Shown: positions 1 through 9,375 of the stretch, piece by piece | How the letters are laid out: every line of letters starts with the position of its first letter | How positions within the stretch are numbered: position 1 is the stretch's first letter | NCBI GenBank assembly: GCA_021806095.1 | Contig: JAJZYD010000002.1 | Coordinates: 1-56,137 of the forward strand | From: Microcaldota archaeon | GTDB lineage: Archaea; Micrarchaeota; Micrarchaeia; Micrarchaeales; Micrarchaeaceae | Reading direction: 5' to 3' | Length of the DNA: 56,137 bases | Made by a program: the position numbers and the translations under genes | Notes under the pieces: generated by a model | Told to the model about the DNA's origin: nothing | The model's input: the letters and a program-made list of their open reading frames with translations, nothing else | Database searches by the model: none

Positions 1-1
1 A

Positions 2-478
2 TTAAAAAAGTCTATTAATGAAGGCAAAGAATTAAAATTAGAAGATATTGAAGATTTGAAAAATCAAGCACAAAATATACTTAATGAAATAAGTGAAATT
101 TTTTATAAACACTCTAAGAAGATTGTTGAATCAATTAGAAACGCAATAAATCTCGCAGAAGAAATAGGCAAATCTTATATTGCGAGCACAAAAAAATTAA
201 ATAATATAATTTCAAATAATGAGGAATGGACGGCATTCGTAAACAAAACAAAAAATTCACAAAATATTATGAGAAAAGAAAGTGAGGCTGATATTATTTC
301 AAATAATACAGAAAATAAAGAGGCAAGCTTAAATCCAAAATCTAATCTGCAAAAAATAATTGAAGAGATTGAAAATGAAAGGGCGCTTTATAATCTGTCG
401 CTTGTTTATTCAGGAGAGGTATTAAAACATATAAATAGTATTTTTTCATTTATTAACGAAATAAAAAATCAAATATAA
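2..478 (+). CDS. Hypothetical coiled-coil-like protein, 5' end outside the window
   Basis: The frame is open from base 2 with no in-frame stop, so the gene probably begins left of the window. A TTG at 56 is the first conventional start inside it and is unlikely to be the real one. The visible 158 residues are rich in Lys, Glu, Asn and Ile. They look largely helical with heptad-like spacing, and I see no membrane segment, Cys motif or catalytic signature. I do not recognise the family. It is followed by about 110 bp of AT-rich sequence before kae1, so it is probably not in that operon. A structural or scaffolding role is possible, but nothing in the sequence shows it. Confidence 0.6.
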   Translation, partial: LKKSINEGKELKLEDIEDLKNQAQNILNEISEIFYKHSKKIVESIRNAINLAEEIGKSYIASTKKLNNIISNNEEWTAFVNKTKNSQNIMRKESEADIISNNTENKEASLNPKSNLQKIIEEIENERALYNLSLVYSGEVLKHINSIFSFINEIKNQI

Positions 479-592
479 ATAAATAAAAATATAATAAGTT
501 TTTAGTAATTTTGTTTTTAGTTGTTCTAATAATTATTGTTTTTATTATATATTTATTATATATTTATACATTTTTTTTGTTTAGTGATCTGA

Positions 593-1573
593 ATGGCTAT
601 TGTAATTGGAATTGAAAGCAGTGCCCACACATTTGGCGTTGGTATTGTAAAAGATGGTAGGATTCTTGCTAATGAGAAGATAATGTATCCTATAAATGAT
701 ACTGGAATTATACCTGCCAAGGTTGCTGATTTTCATGCCATCAATGCTCAAGAAGTGCTCAAGAATGCTTTGCTCAAATCAAATTTAACCATGAAAGATA
801 TTGACGCTGTGGGATATACAAAAGGCCCTGGATTAGGCCCATGCCTGCGTGTCGGCCAGCTCTCTGCAAAAACACTCTCTCTAAAATATAATATTCCATT
901 ATTTCCCATTAATCATGCGCTTGCTCATATTGAGATTGTAAAGCAACTTAATAATATAGATGATGTGCTTGTTCTTTATGTAAGCGGAGGTAATTCTCAA
1001 ATTTTAGCACTCACTTCAGAACCATTTAAGCACTATCATGTTTATGGAGAGACGCTTGATATAAGTATAGGTAATATGCTTGACAATTTTGCAAGATATG
1101 CAAAGCTAAAGCCAGCTTGGGGTTCAAGTGTTGCAAAAGCAGCATTAAATGGATCATATTTATCAATGCCTTATACAGTCAAAGGGATGGATTTTACATT
1201 TACTGGATTATTAACTTATGCTGAAAAAATGCTCCCCTTACAGTCCTTAAATAATGTTGCATATTCATTGCAGGAGACTGCTTTTGCAATGCTTTGTGAA
1301 GCTGCTGAACGGGCTCTTCTTCTTCTTAAAAAGAAATCTATTATAATATGTGGAGGGGTTGCACAGAGTAGTAGATTGAAGGAGATGATTACAAAGATGG
1401 CAGAACAGCATAATGCATCTGTTTATACAGCTCCTAACGAATTCAATGCTGACAATGGTGCTATGATTGCAGTTGTTGCAGAGCATATGTTGAAAAGCAA
1501 CGAACATTTTGATATTGATGATTGCAATATTAATCAAAAATATAGGATTGATAGTGCTAAAATAATGTGGTAA
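593..1573 (+). CDS. kae1: Kae1, tRNA N6-threonylcarbamoyladenosine synthase catalytic subunit (KEOPS)
   Basis: Catalytic ASKHA-fold subunit of KEOPS, which transfers threonylcarbamoyl from TC-AMP to A37 of ANN-decoding tRNAs. The 326 residues match family length. Visible signatures are the N-terminal GIESSAHTFGVG, the metal-binding NHALAH (HxxxH), SGGNSQ, YGETLDISIGNMLD, GMDFTFTGL, CGGVAQSSRL and the C-terminal FNADNGAMIA with its metal-ligand Asp. The usual PHPGGPxIE segment is replaced by KPAWGSSVAKAA, an oddity at the nucleotide site. The ATG at 593 follows a GTGATCT-like ribosome binding site. Its 3' end touches bud32, so the two KEOPS components are adjacent genes rather than the single fusion found in several other archaea. 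Confidence 0.95.
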   Translation: MAIVIGIESSAHTFGVGIVKDGRILANEKIMYPINDTGIIPAKVADFHAINAQEVLKNALLKSNLTMKDIDAVGYTKGPGLGPCLRVGQLSAKTLSLKYNIPLFPINHALAHIEIVKQLNNIDDVLVLYVSGGNSQILALTSEPFKHYHVYGETLDISIGNMLDNFARYAKLKPAWGSSVAKAALNGSYLSMPYTVKGMDFTFTGLLTYAEKMLPLQSLNNVAYSLQETAFAMLCEAAERALLLLKKKSIIICGGVAQSSRLKEMITKMAEQHNASVYTAPNEFNADNGAMIAVVAEHMLKSNEHFDIDDCNINQKYRIDSAKIMW

Positions 1574-1575
1574 TA

Positions 1576-2196
1576 ATGTATGGTTCATTAACAAAAATAG
1601 ATGAAGGTGCTGAATCTGTAATTTATAAAACAAAATTTATTAATATTAATTGTATTGTAAAAGAAAGAATTGTAAAGGATTATAGAAACAAAGAATTAGA
1701 TGAAAAGTTAAGAAAAGAAAGGACCGCTAATGAGGCAAGAATTATTACACTTGCATCATTTAATAATGTCAATGTACCCTTTGTGCTTCTTGTAGGAAAA
1801 TATTCTATAATAATGAGCAGAATAGAAGGTACAAATCTTAATACTTTGATGAATAATTCTTATTTTATTAATAGCCATTTAAAAAGCATAATAAAAGAAT
1901 CTGCAAAACAACTTTCAATGCTTCATAATATTAATATTGTTCATGGAGATTTTACTCCAGCAAATATAATGGTTTATAAAAGCAAAACATATATTATTGA
2001 TTTTGGTCTTTCTAAAATAATAAATTCTATTGAAGATAAGGCAATTGATCTTCTTTTAATAAAGAGATCTTTAAATAAAAATATATATACTTTATTTATT
2101 GATGTTTATAAAAAAGAAGCAATTGATTCAGAAAAAATTATTGATAGATTAGAAGAAATTGAAAAACGTGGAAGATACCAGAATCATAATATCTAA
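1576..2196 (+). CDS. bud32: Bud32, KEOPS-associated atypical kinase/ATPase
   Basis: Small RIO-like protein kinase of KEOPS that regulates or activates Kae1. The roughly 206 residues match the minimal Bud32 size. Visible are an EGAESVIY glycine-loop substitute, the catalytic loop VHGDFTPANIM (Asp and Asn), the IDFGLS metal-binding DFG, and the family C-terminal signature KAIDLLLIKRS. I chose the ATG at 1576; an in-frame GTG at 1567 would overlap the kae1 stop (1571-1573) and add three residues. Either start leaves the genes overlapping or abutting, so translation is likely coupled. Products act in the cytoplasm with Kae1, Cgi121 and Pcc1; the latter two are not in this window. Confidence 0.93.
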   Translation: MYGSLTKIDEGAESVIYKTKFININCIVKERIVKDYRNKELDEKLRKERTANEARIITLASFNNVNVPFVLLVGKYSIIMSRIEGTNLNTLMNNSYFINSHLKSIIKESAKQLSMLHNINIVHGDFTPANIMVYKSKTYIIDFGLSKIINSIEDKAIDLLLIKRSLNKNIYTLFIDVYKKEAIDSEKIIDRLEEIEKRGRYQNHNI

Positions 2197-2252
2197 ATAC
2201 CTTTTTATATAATATTTTATATAATGTTTTTGCTATATTAATTAGTGAATTG

Positions 2253-5200
2253 ATGGAGAATAAAAACAATAACAAAAACAAACATGGAAAGAAGTCTGCT
2301 CAAAGTGCAGTAGATTATTTAATGACCTATGGTTGGGCAATACTTATTATCGTTGCTGTTATTCTTATACTTTTCAAATTAGGTGTTTTTAGTTCTGGTA
2401 GTTTGACGGGATCTGCTTGTGTTGGCACGCCGGGATTTTTATGCACAATACCAACAATGAATTCTTCTGGATATCTTTCGGCTTCAATAGGTTCTGCAAC
2501 AGAGTCCATTGATATACTTGCGGTAGGATGTTCAGCGAGTGATTCTGCACCTCCTTCAACTAACTTTACATATTTAAGTAAATCTATCAAATTACCACCT
2601 CAAAGTTCTGTTATACAACTCTTTCATTGCCCACTCCCTGCAAATTCTCCACTTGGAACTCCATTTACCGGAACATTATGGATTAAATATAATACCCAAT
2701 ATGTAAGTTCACAAGTTTCTGAAGTTGGTTCTTTAGTGGCAAAGGTTGATACAGTTGGAAGTCTATCATATACTGGTTCTAAAATTTTACCAACCTCATT
2801 TTATTTAACAATGGGTATTATTCCTAATAATGGAGGAATTGTAACGCCAGGCAGCGGCTCCTATAATACTGCAACTACTGTTTCAATTAGTGCAACTCCA
2901 AATTCAGGTTATATCTTTGATGGTTGGTTAGGTTCCGGATCAGGAAATTATAATGGTACAAGCAATACTGCAACAGTTACAATGAATGGTAATATAACAG
3001 AAACTGCTACTTTCATTAAACCTAATACAATATTATTTGTTGATCCTGGTTTGCCTTTGGGAACATCTTGGGGTGTTACATTCAATGGTGTTACAAACAG
3101 CACAACTGGAAATTTTGTTTCATTTACAGAAAATACCCCTGGAAATTATCCTTATTATGTTGATTATGTTTCTAGTTATGCGCCAACTGTCCTTAACAGC
3201 ACAGTAGATTTTGTAAATTATAATGTTATAGATGTTAATTTTTCAAAAGTTTATCACATTGCACCTTATCAGCAGTTAGTAACATTTTCTCCTACATCAT
3301 ATAGTACATATGAATCAAGTGATCTTGGAAACATAAGATTTTATTATAAAAGCATTCAAACATATAACAACATTACAGAACTTAATAGTTGGTGTGAAAG
3401 TGGTTGCAGTTCAAGTGCATCACAGGCAAGATTTTTGGTTCTCCTTCCAAATGATGTAAATGTCACAGAGCCTAATGGTAACATAACAAGTGCAAATATT
3501 ATATTAGATATGTATTTTTCCAATACACCACAATATAGTGGAGTTCATGCGGGAGAGGCGCCTCAACTATCAAGCACCTATGGAGAATATGATAATGGCG
3601 GAAGGGTGTTTAATTATTATACAAACTTTGCAGGTAATGCACTTCCAACTAATTGGGCTTCGGCTGGTGGTGCAAATTATATTGTTAATGACGGTATAAC
3701 AATTTATCCGGGAGGTACAAATGATGGAACTATTCCAGATCATTGTACTGGTGGTGTTTTTGACACTCAGGGATTTTCATCTAATAACTATATGGAAGAC
3801 TTTTATGGTAATGTAATTGGTAGTACAATATCAGCTACTCCGTGTGATACCGCAGGTGTAGGTATTGTAAATACAAGTTCACCTTTTCCGACTTCTGGAG
3901 TACAAGCAACAAAAAATTTCCTTTGGCTATCTTCAAATATTAATCCTATTATTAGTTCTGTTACTTCTTTTGGTGGTGGCATAACAACAAATTATGCAAG
4001 TGGTCAAAATAATGTATTTACATCAATCGTATTTAATTGTTTAAATAATAGCTATCTAAGCGGTGCAGTAAATTATAATATTAATTCTACAAATCCATTG
4101 CTGCTTTCTGAACAAATTAATCCATATTATCCTTTTATGCATAGCCAAGATAATACTACTTTAACATTAAATATTAAATGGTTAGGTTTTAGAAGTTTTC
4201 CACCAATAGGAATAGCACCACCAATAACTATAGGATCTATACAAAGTAGTAGTAATGGAAATTATTTGCCCATTGGTATTTCAATGAAGCAAAATTATTA
4301 TGTATGTCATAATAATGGTACTATTAATACAACATATCAGTTCTATCAACTTATTATGAAAGCCTCACCAACAGGTGGTGGAACAACAATACCAAGTGTT
4401 GGTTCACATCTATTAAGTGGAGGTGGAGGTGTGATTGATGAAGTAGAAATTGATGCAGTAACAAATCCAGGATATGTCTTTTATGGTTGGTCAGGTACAG
4501 GAAGTGGCAGTTATACAGGCACCGATAATCCAGCAACAATTAATATGAGCGGCGACATAAATGAAACTGCAGTATTTACTCCAGCATATTATATAACATT
4601 TACAGAAAATGGATTAGCAAATGTAACAAATACATTATGGTATGTTACAGTAAATGGTATAACTAAAAGTTCATCAACAAATACAATAACATTCATGGAA
4701 ACAAATGGTATTTACTCTTATACAATAAATGCAATTGTTGGTCCAAGCCCTGCTACAGGCTCAATACCATACCCTCATAATGGCTCATTGACTGTTGCTG
4801 GTGCAAACATAATCAAATTAATATCATTTGGTACATATTATCCAATAACCTTTGAGGAGAGCGGACTGCCTTCTGGGGCATATTGGTCTGCATACATCAA
4901 TCAATCATTCGGAAATTATTATCCATCTAATTTTGGATTTGCAAATTCAACATCAAGTACATTAACGCTTAGACAAATACCCGGCAGTCATAGATTTTAT
5001 ATACCAACCACATCAGGCAGCTGCAGTACTTCTGCAAATGTGGTGTCATGTTATACATATGTGCCATCACCTGGCTCTAGCAACATAACAATAACAAATA
5101 CCGCAGCAACACAATCAATAGTTTTCTCAAATACTCTTTGGTATGTTTATAACGGAATAGCAAATACAATAACTTACTCCAATGTGCCTATGATAAATTA

Positions 5201-5735
5201 TACAGAAAGTGGATTAAGCAGTAATACAGCTTGGGGTATTGATCAATACTATAGTGGTACATATGCAAGTGGTCAGGAATATGAAGGTGGAAATCCAGAG
5301 CTAAATTATTTGAACATGCTGGAAAGTGCAGGTGGTACTTATAATTATTATGTAATGCCTAGCACACCAGGATATATTCCTAGCCCAACATCAGGTTCTG
5401 CAACTCAAACAAGCACTACCACACCGCTTTCAGTTCCAATTTCATATACCGCAGGGAATACATATAGCCTTAGCTTTACAGAAAATGGATTAGCTAGCGG
5501 CACAAGTTGGTTTATAACGTCAAATAATGTGCTTCCAACTTCTAAGTCAAATGGTGGAGCAACAGAGTCATATATTCTGCCAGCTGGATCTTACACATAT
5601 AATGTTAGCATAGCCGAGGAGGTTATTTCAGGAATTGAATATGCATGTTATCCATCAGAAAGTAGTAATACAATATCAATCAGTAGCAATACAGTTATAC
5701 CAATTACATATGTCTGCAATGCAGCAAAAACATAA
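2253..5735 (+). CDS. Giant pilin-like surface adhesin 1 (class III signal, InlB-like repeats)
   Basis: Predicted 1160-residue cell-surface protein. Its N-terminus is Lys-rich, then SAQSAVDYLMTYGW and a hydrophobic helix; Q(+1)S and D(+5) fit an archaeal type IV pilin/class III signal processed before the Gln. After it come a Cys-containing head (CVGTPGFLC, AVGCSAS), an InlB-type repeat near residues 183-256 (PNSGYIFDGWLG), and a DUF2341/lectin-like middle (NYYTNFAGNALPTNW). A second InlB-like repeat lies near 700-775, followed by several ENGLxxGTSW-type repeats to the end. Ser/Thr/Asn content is very high and there are few charged residues. The ATG at 2253 is preceded by GTGAATTG; an in-frame TTG at 2250 is the alternative. 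About 490 codons are nearly identical in DNA to the paralogue at 11242. A role in attachment or a filament tip is inference. Confidence 0.85.
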   Translation: MENKNNNKNKHGKKSAQSAVDYLMTYGWAILIIVAVILILFKLGVFSSGSLTGSACVGTPGFLCTIPTMNSSGYLSASIGSATESIDILAVGCSASDSAPPSTNFTYLSKSIKLPPQSSVIQLFHCPLPANSPLGTPFTGTLWIKYNTQYVSSQVSEVGSLVAKVDTVGSLSYTGSKILPTSFYLTMGIIPNNGGIVTPGSGSYNTATTVSISATPNSGYIFDGWLGSGSGNYNGTSNTATVTMNGNITETATFIKPNTILFVDPGLPLGTSWGVTFNGVTNSTTGNFVSFTENTPGNYPYYVDYVSSYAPTVLNSTVDFVNYNVIDVNFSKVYHIAPYQQLVTFSPTSYSTYESSDLGNIRFYYKSIQTYNNITELNSWCESGCSSSASQARFLVLLPNDVNVTEPNGNITSANIILDMYFSNTPQYSGVHAGEAPQLSSTYGEYDNGGRVFNYYTNFAGNALPTNWASAGGANYIVNDGITIYPGGTNDGTIPDHCTGGVFDTQGFSSNNYMEDFYGNVIGSTISATPCDTAGVGIVNTSSPFPTSGVQATKNFLWLSSNINPIISSVTSFGGGITTNYASGQNNVFTSIVFNCLNNSYLSGAVNYNINSTNPLLLSEQINPYYPFMHSQDNTTLTLNIKWLGFRSFPPIGIAPPITIGSIQSSSNGNYLPIGISMKQNYYVCHNNGTINTTYQFYQLIMKASPTGGGTTIPSVGSHLLSGGGGVIDEVEIDAVTNPGYVFYGWSGTGSGSYTGTDNPATINMSGDINETAVFTPAYYITFTENGLANVTNTLWYVTVNGITKSSSTNTITFMETNGIYSYTINAIVGPSPATGSIPYPHNGSLTVAGANIIKLISFGTYYPITFEESGLPSGAYWSAYINQSFGNYYPSNFGFANSTSSTLTLRQIPGSHRFYIPTTSGSCSTSANVVSCYTYVPSPGSSNITITNTAATQSIVFSNTLWYVYNGIANTITYSNVPMINYTESGLSSNTAWGIDQYYSGTYASGQEYEGGNPELNYLNMLESAGGTYNYYVMPSTPGYIPSPTSGSATQTSTTTPLSVPISYTAGNTYSLSFTENGLASGTSWFITSNNVLPTSKSNGGATESYILPAGSYTYNVSIAEEVISGIEYACYPSESSNTISISSNTVIPITYVCNAAKT

Positions 5736-5853
5736 GTCTTATTCTTTTTATTTTATTTTTCATTTCTTTTTTATGAATTTTTCCTCTTTTTGTATAACAA
5801 AAATTATGTTGCAGCATACTAAATATTATAAATACAGAATGCTGTAATATATT

Positions 5854-7749
5854 ATGGAATTTTTATTTCGATTTAATAAGCTGAGGCCTTTTCAAGATAA
5901 GATGCTCAATGATATTTATAAGAGTATATCAAACAAAAAGAGCATTTTTGTTAATGCACCTACAGGCATAGGTAAAACAGACGCATCAATAAGTGCCGCA
6001 CTAACTTATATAATTAATGAGAAGAAAGAGCATAATGTTGATCTCAATCTTTTCTTTCTTACACCAAAAATATCACAACATGCAATTGCAATAGAGTCCT
6101 TGAATGGTATAAGTAATAAATATGATCTTAATTTAAACTTTATTGATTTTGTTGGTAAACAGAATTTATGCACAAATACAGAAGTAAATAATCTTGAGAG
6201 CAGCGCATTCTATCAATTATGCAATAAAAAAATTAAAGAGGGAAAATGTGCTTTCTTTAATAATGCAAAGGATCATATTAAATATGATAATATTGCTAAA
6301 GAGATTAAAGATGCTGCGCTCTTAGGTCATAATCATCTGCTTGATTCTTCATTTAATTATAAAATGTGTGGCTATGAGCTTGCCTCTTATTTTGCAAAAT
6401 CATCTCAAATAATAGTGGCTGATTATATACATATGCTAAATCCCTTAATAAATGCATCTTTTATGAAAAAAATAGGCAAGGATTTGGGCAACAGCATATT
6501 AATATGGGATGAGGCCCACAACATGCTTGATCTTGCAAGCTCATATCTTGAATCATCGCTTACATTATTCTCAATAGAAAATGCCCAAAAAGAGCTTAAT
6601 AAAATAGGTTCAAATCTTGATCTTGATTATTTAAAATTCATGATTAACCAGCTTGCCGATAAAAAGCTTTCAAACAAAAAAGAGGCATTTATTGAAATTG
6701 ATGATATATCCAAAGAAGCCCTTAATAATGAAATCATTGGCAATATTGAAAAGGCTGCTGTAGAATATGTTGTTAATGAAAAGGCAAAGCGTTCATCATT
6801 AATGCATATTGCAAATTTCCTTAAGTTGCTTGGAAATACTGATGATTCATTGATAAGAATAATCAGCAAAGTTTATGGCAAGCCAAAGCTTGAATTATCC
6901 TGCATGTACCCAAAAAATCTTGCATCGTTGCTTAATTCATCTTATGCAAATATATTTATGAGTGCAACCTTAAATCCCCTTGATATGTATGCTGAGATTT
7001 TTGGAGTTAAGAATGCAGTGCTTGAAAGCTATTCCTCACCATTTCCAAAATCAAACAAAAAAGTAATAATTGATGATTCATTTACAACAAAATATGAGTT
7101 TAGATCAATTGAAGAATATAAAAAGATTGCAGTAAGAATTAGTGAAATAAAAAAGAAAATACCTGGCAATATTGCAGTATTCTTTCCAAGCTTTGATGTG
7201 CTTGAAGGTGTATTTAGGTATATGCAGTCTGAGCAGATATTCATACAAAGAAAGAACATGCATAATATAGAGATTAACAATATATTAATGAAATTCAACA
7301 AATCAAATAATAGTATGTTATTTGGTGTTATGGGTGGCAGTTTAAGTGAAGGAATTGATTATACAAATAATATTATAAAATGTATAATCATTGTTGGACT
7401 GCCCTTTTCAAATCCTAACCTTAAAACAACAATGAAAATACAGTATTTTGATAAATTGTTTAATGGTAAAGGAGCACAATATATATATTTGATACCTGCA
7501 ATCATACGCGTTATACAAGCTTCGGGAAGAGCAATAAGAAGCGAGAGTGATAGAGCAGCAATTGTATTAATGGATAAGCGCTATAAATTCAACATATACA
7601 AAAATATAATAAAAGATAGCTTGCCTGTTAATTTATCTGATTCTATTAATGAAATAGAATTATTTTGGAAGGAAGATAAAAAAAAGCAACAGAATATGCA
7701 AGAAGCTTTACATGGAAAAATGTGCAAGGAAGACATTGAAAGTGTATAA
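5854..7749 (+). CDS. xpd: XPD/Rad3-like superfamily 2 DNA helicase with Fe-S cluster
   Basis: 5'-3' ATP-dependent DNA helicase of the XPD/DinG type, involved in repair. The 631 residues carry Walker A APTGIGKT (35-42) and a Walker B DEAH box (219-222). Four Cys at about 106, 123, 132 and 172 are arranged like the XPD 4Fe-4S domain. SATLNP is motif III, GGSLSEGIDY is motif V, and QASGRAIRSE is motif VI with its arginine fingers. The length suits archaeal XPD. It sits alone between the two adhesin genes, with short AT-rich flanks. TACAG and CTGTA arms lie just upstream (5834-5847). Assignment as XPD rather than another Rad3-family member rests on the Cys spacing and length. Confidence 0.9.
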   Translation: MEFLFRFNKLRPFQDKMLNDIYKSISNKKSIFVNAPTGIGKTDASISAALTYIINEKKEHNVDLNLFFLTPKISQHAIAIESLNGISNKYDLNLNFIDFVGKQNLCTNTEVNNLESSAFYQLCNKKIKEGKCAFFNNAKDHIKYDNIAKEIKDAALLGHNHLLDSSFNYKMCGYELASYFAKSSQIIVADYIHMLNPLINASFMKKIGKDLGNSILIWDEAHNMLDLASSYLESSLTLFSIENAQKELNKIGSNLDLDYLKFMINQLADKKLSNKKEAFIEIDDISKEALNNEIIGNIEKAAVEYVVNEKAKRSSLMHIANFLKLLGNTDDSLIRIISKVYGKPKLELSCMYPKNLASLLNSSYANIFMSATLNPLDMYAEIFGVKNAVLESYSSPFPKSNKKVIIDDSFTTKYEFRSIEEYKKIAVRISEIKKKIPGNIAVFFPSFDVLEGVFRYMQSEQIFIQRKNMHNIEINNILMKFNKSNNSMLFGVMGGSLSEGIDYTNNIIKCIIIVGLPFSNPNLKTTMKIQYFDKLFNGKGAQYIYLIPAIIRVIQASGRAIRSESDRAAIVLMDKRYKFNIYKNIIKDSLPVNLSDSINEIELFWKEDKKKQQNMQEALHGKMCKEDIESV

Positions 7750-7763
7750 AAAGGTGCTTAAGA

Positions 7764-7955
7764 AATAAAAAAAATATAAAAAATAAGCTTGCAATAATAA
7801 CTACGTGCGGATTATCTTTTTTTTGAGGAGGTGAAAAATTTGCAGTTGAAGTTGCAAAAAAAAAACTGAATAAAGAATTTGAAATTACTATTTTCTCAAA
7901 AAATACAGTATCTGAACCGCACAATTCAGTTGGTGCTTTTTTTCAATATGGTTAG
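7764..7955 (+). pseudogene. Remnant of a family-4-type glycosyltransferase N-terminus
   Basis: A stretch just after the XPD gene reads as coding in one frame, with no start codon and one internal stop. It gives KLAIITTCGLSFF, then TGA at 7824-7826, then GGEKFAVEVAKKKLNKEFE, running to TAG at 7953-7955. If the TGA were GGA, the text would read as the opening strand, loop and first helix of a GT4 glycosyltransferase (SFFGGGEKFAVEVA-like glycine-rich loop). No downstream donor-binding domain is present, so it is a fragment rather than a simple nonsense allele. It abuts the broken ATPase gene on the other strand. The family assignment rests on a short motif and is tentative. Confidence 0.4.
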
Positions 7956-9240
7956 TTTTCATATGCTGTTTCTCTATAATTAAAATATTGTCCTTCCAAA
8001 AGAAATTTGTGCACAGGGATTAATTTTATTGAACCTTCATCGAAATTAATTGTTTTTTCGTCAATTTTTGTAACTAATATACCTTCATGTCTGTTGAATT
8101 TTTTCATAAATTCTCTCAAATTCTTGAAATCACCCAAATTTATTTTTTCTTGATATTTGACTTCTATTGGAATTCCTTTATATATAATGTTAATTTCATC
8201 ATTATTCTTCCAAAAAGTGGTTGCATTAAGATAATTAACAATGCTAGTTTCCACCATTTTCCCAAAAAAGTCAGAGTTAATATCAGAAGTATAAAGATAA
8301 ATCAATGAATTGTCAGTAGGATATGCTCGTTTTTTCTTTCTTAATGTTGCTATGCTTCCCTTTCTGTAATTGCCAAGCATATTAATTAAAAAACCTTCTT
8401 TAAGATAAGAGATATAATTTTTTATGACTCTTCTGTCTTTATCAAACTGCTTGCTTAATGATTGATAATCTATATATGCGCCAGGATTTGTTGCTATTAG
8501 CTCAAGCAAAACTTTGAGAAATTCTGGGTCTTGTATTTTGAAAAGTTTTGGTATATCTTGATATACTATTTTGTCTACAACTAATGCCTTTATATACTCT
8601 CTAAATTCCCTGTCATTTTTAAATGAAAAACTTTCAGGAAAACCACCCTTCTCTATAAAGCTATGTAAAAAAGGTTTAATTTTTGTTTCATACTTAAATT
8701 CATTTTCATTTACTCCATTAAATTTTAAATATTCATTAAAAGTGAATGTAGCCAAAACAAAATCAAACAGCCTTCCTGCCAAGGTTTCTTTCATCTTTTT
8801 TTTAATAAATAATGATTCTGAGCCACTTATAATAAATTTAATTTTCGGATAAAGATCGTAATATTTTTTAATTTCATTTTCCCAGTTAACACATTTTTGG
8901 ATTTCATCAAAGAATATATAAATTCTTTCCTTTCTAAAATCTTTTTTTTGAAAATCTTTATAAGAATTTATTATGTCGCTTATTTCTGCACTATTATCAT
9001 CAAAAGAGAAGAAAAGTATATTAGCAGGTTCAACTTTTTTTCTATTAAATTTTGAATTAATTGATATAATATTGTAGTTTTGCCAACTCTTCTTAAGCTT
9101 GTCAGAGCTATTATAAATTTATTTTCAATTCTTTTTTCAATAATATTATAAATATCTCTTTTAAACTCCAATGCAAGGTCCTCATAAACCTTGTTAGTTA
9201 TCCACCAATGATTGAATTATTCAAGTTTAATTTGTTCCAT
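7952..9240 (-). pseudogene. Disrupted AAA ATPase (AAA_14/DUF4143-like), nonsense plus frameshift
   Basis: The conceptual full-length gene would encode about 430 residues. It begins at ATG 9240 with MEQIKLE, then TAA at 9217-9219, then FNHWWITNKVYEDLALEFKR. Walker A follows as LRRVGKTTILYQ, and the frame breaks at an A7 run (T7 at 9035-9041 on the plus strand). Adding one base restores FDDNSAEISDI, Walker B IFFDEIQ, ISGSESLF and an unbroken frame to the stop at 7952. The intact C-terminal part (from about 8794) carries the GGFPE and IPIEVKY regions typical of these archaeal ATPases, which are often associated with defence or mobile DNA. Two lesions argue for decay, although a homopolymer sequencing error could explain the frameshift alone. 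Confidence 0.8.
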
Positions 9241-9375
9241 AATTCTCTATAAATATACTGTAACTATATTTATAAATTTTTAATACTTGATAAAATTTCC
9301 CCAACTTCCTGCAAAACAAGTAATAAAGTAATTAAAGAAAAAATAAAACAAAAAGAAAACACAAAAAATAAAAAT

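Noticed and set aside
1265-1633. 122-residue minus-strand ORF
   Set aside because: Antisense to the kae1 end; His/Cys/Leu-rich shadow.
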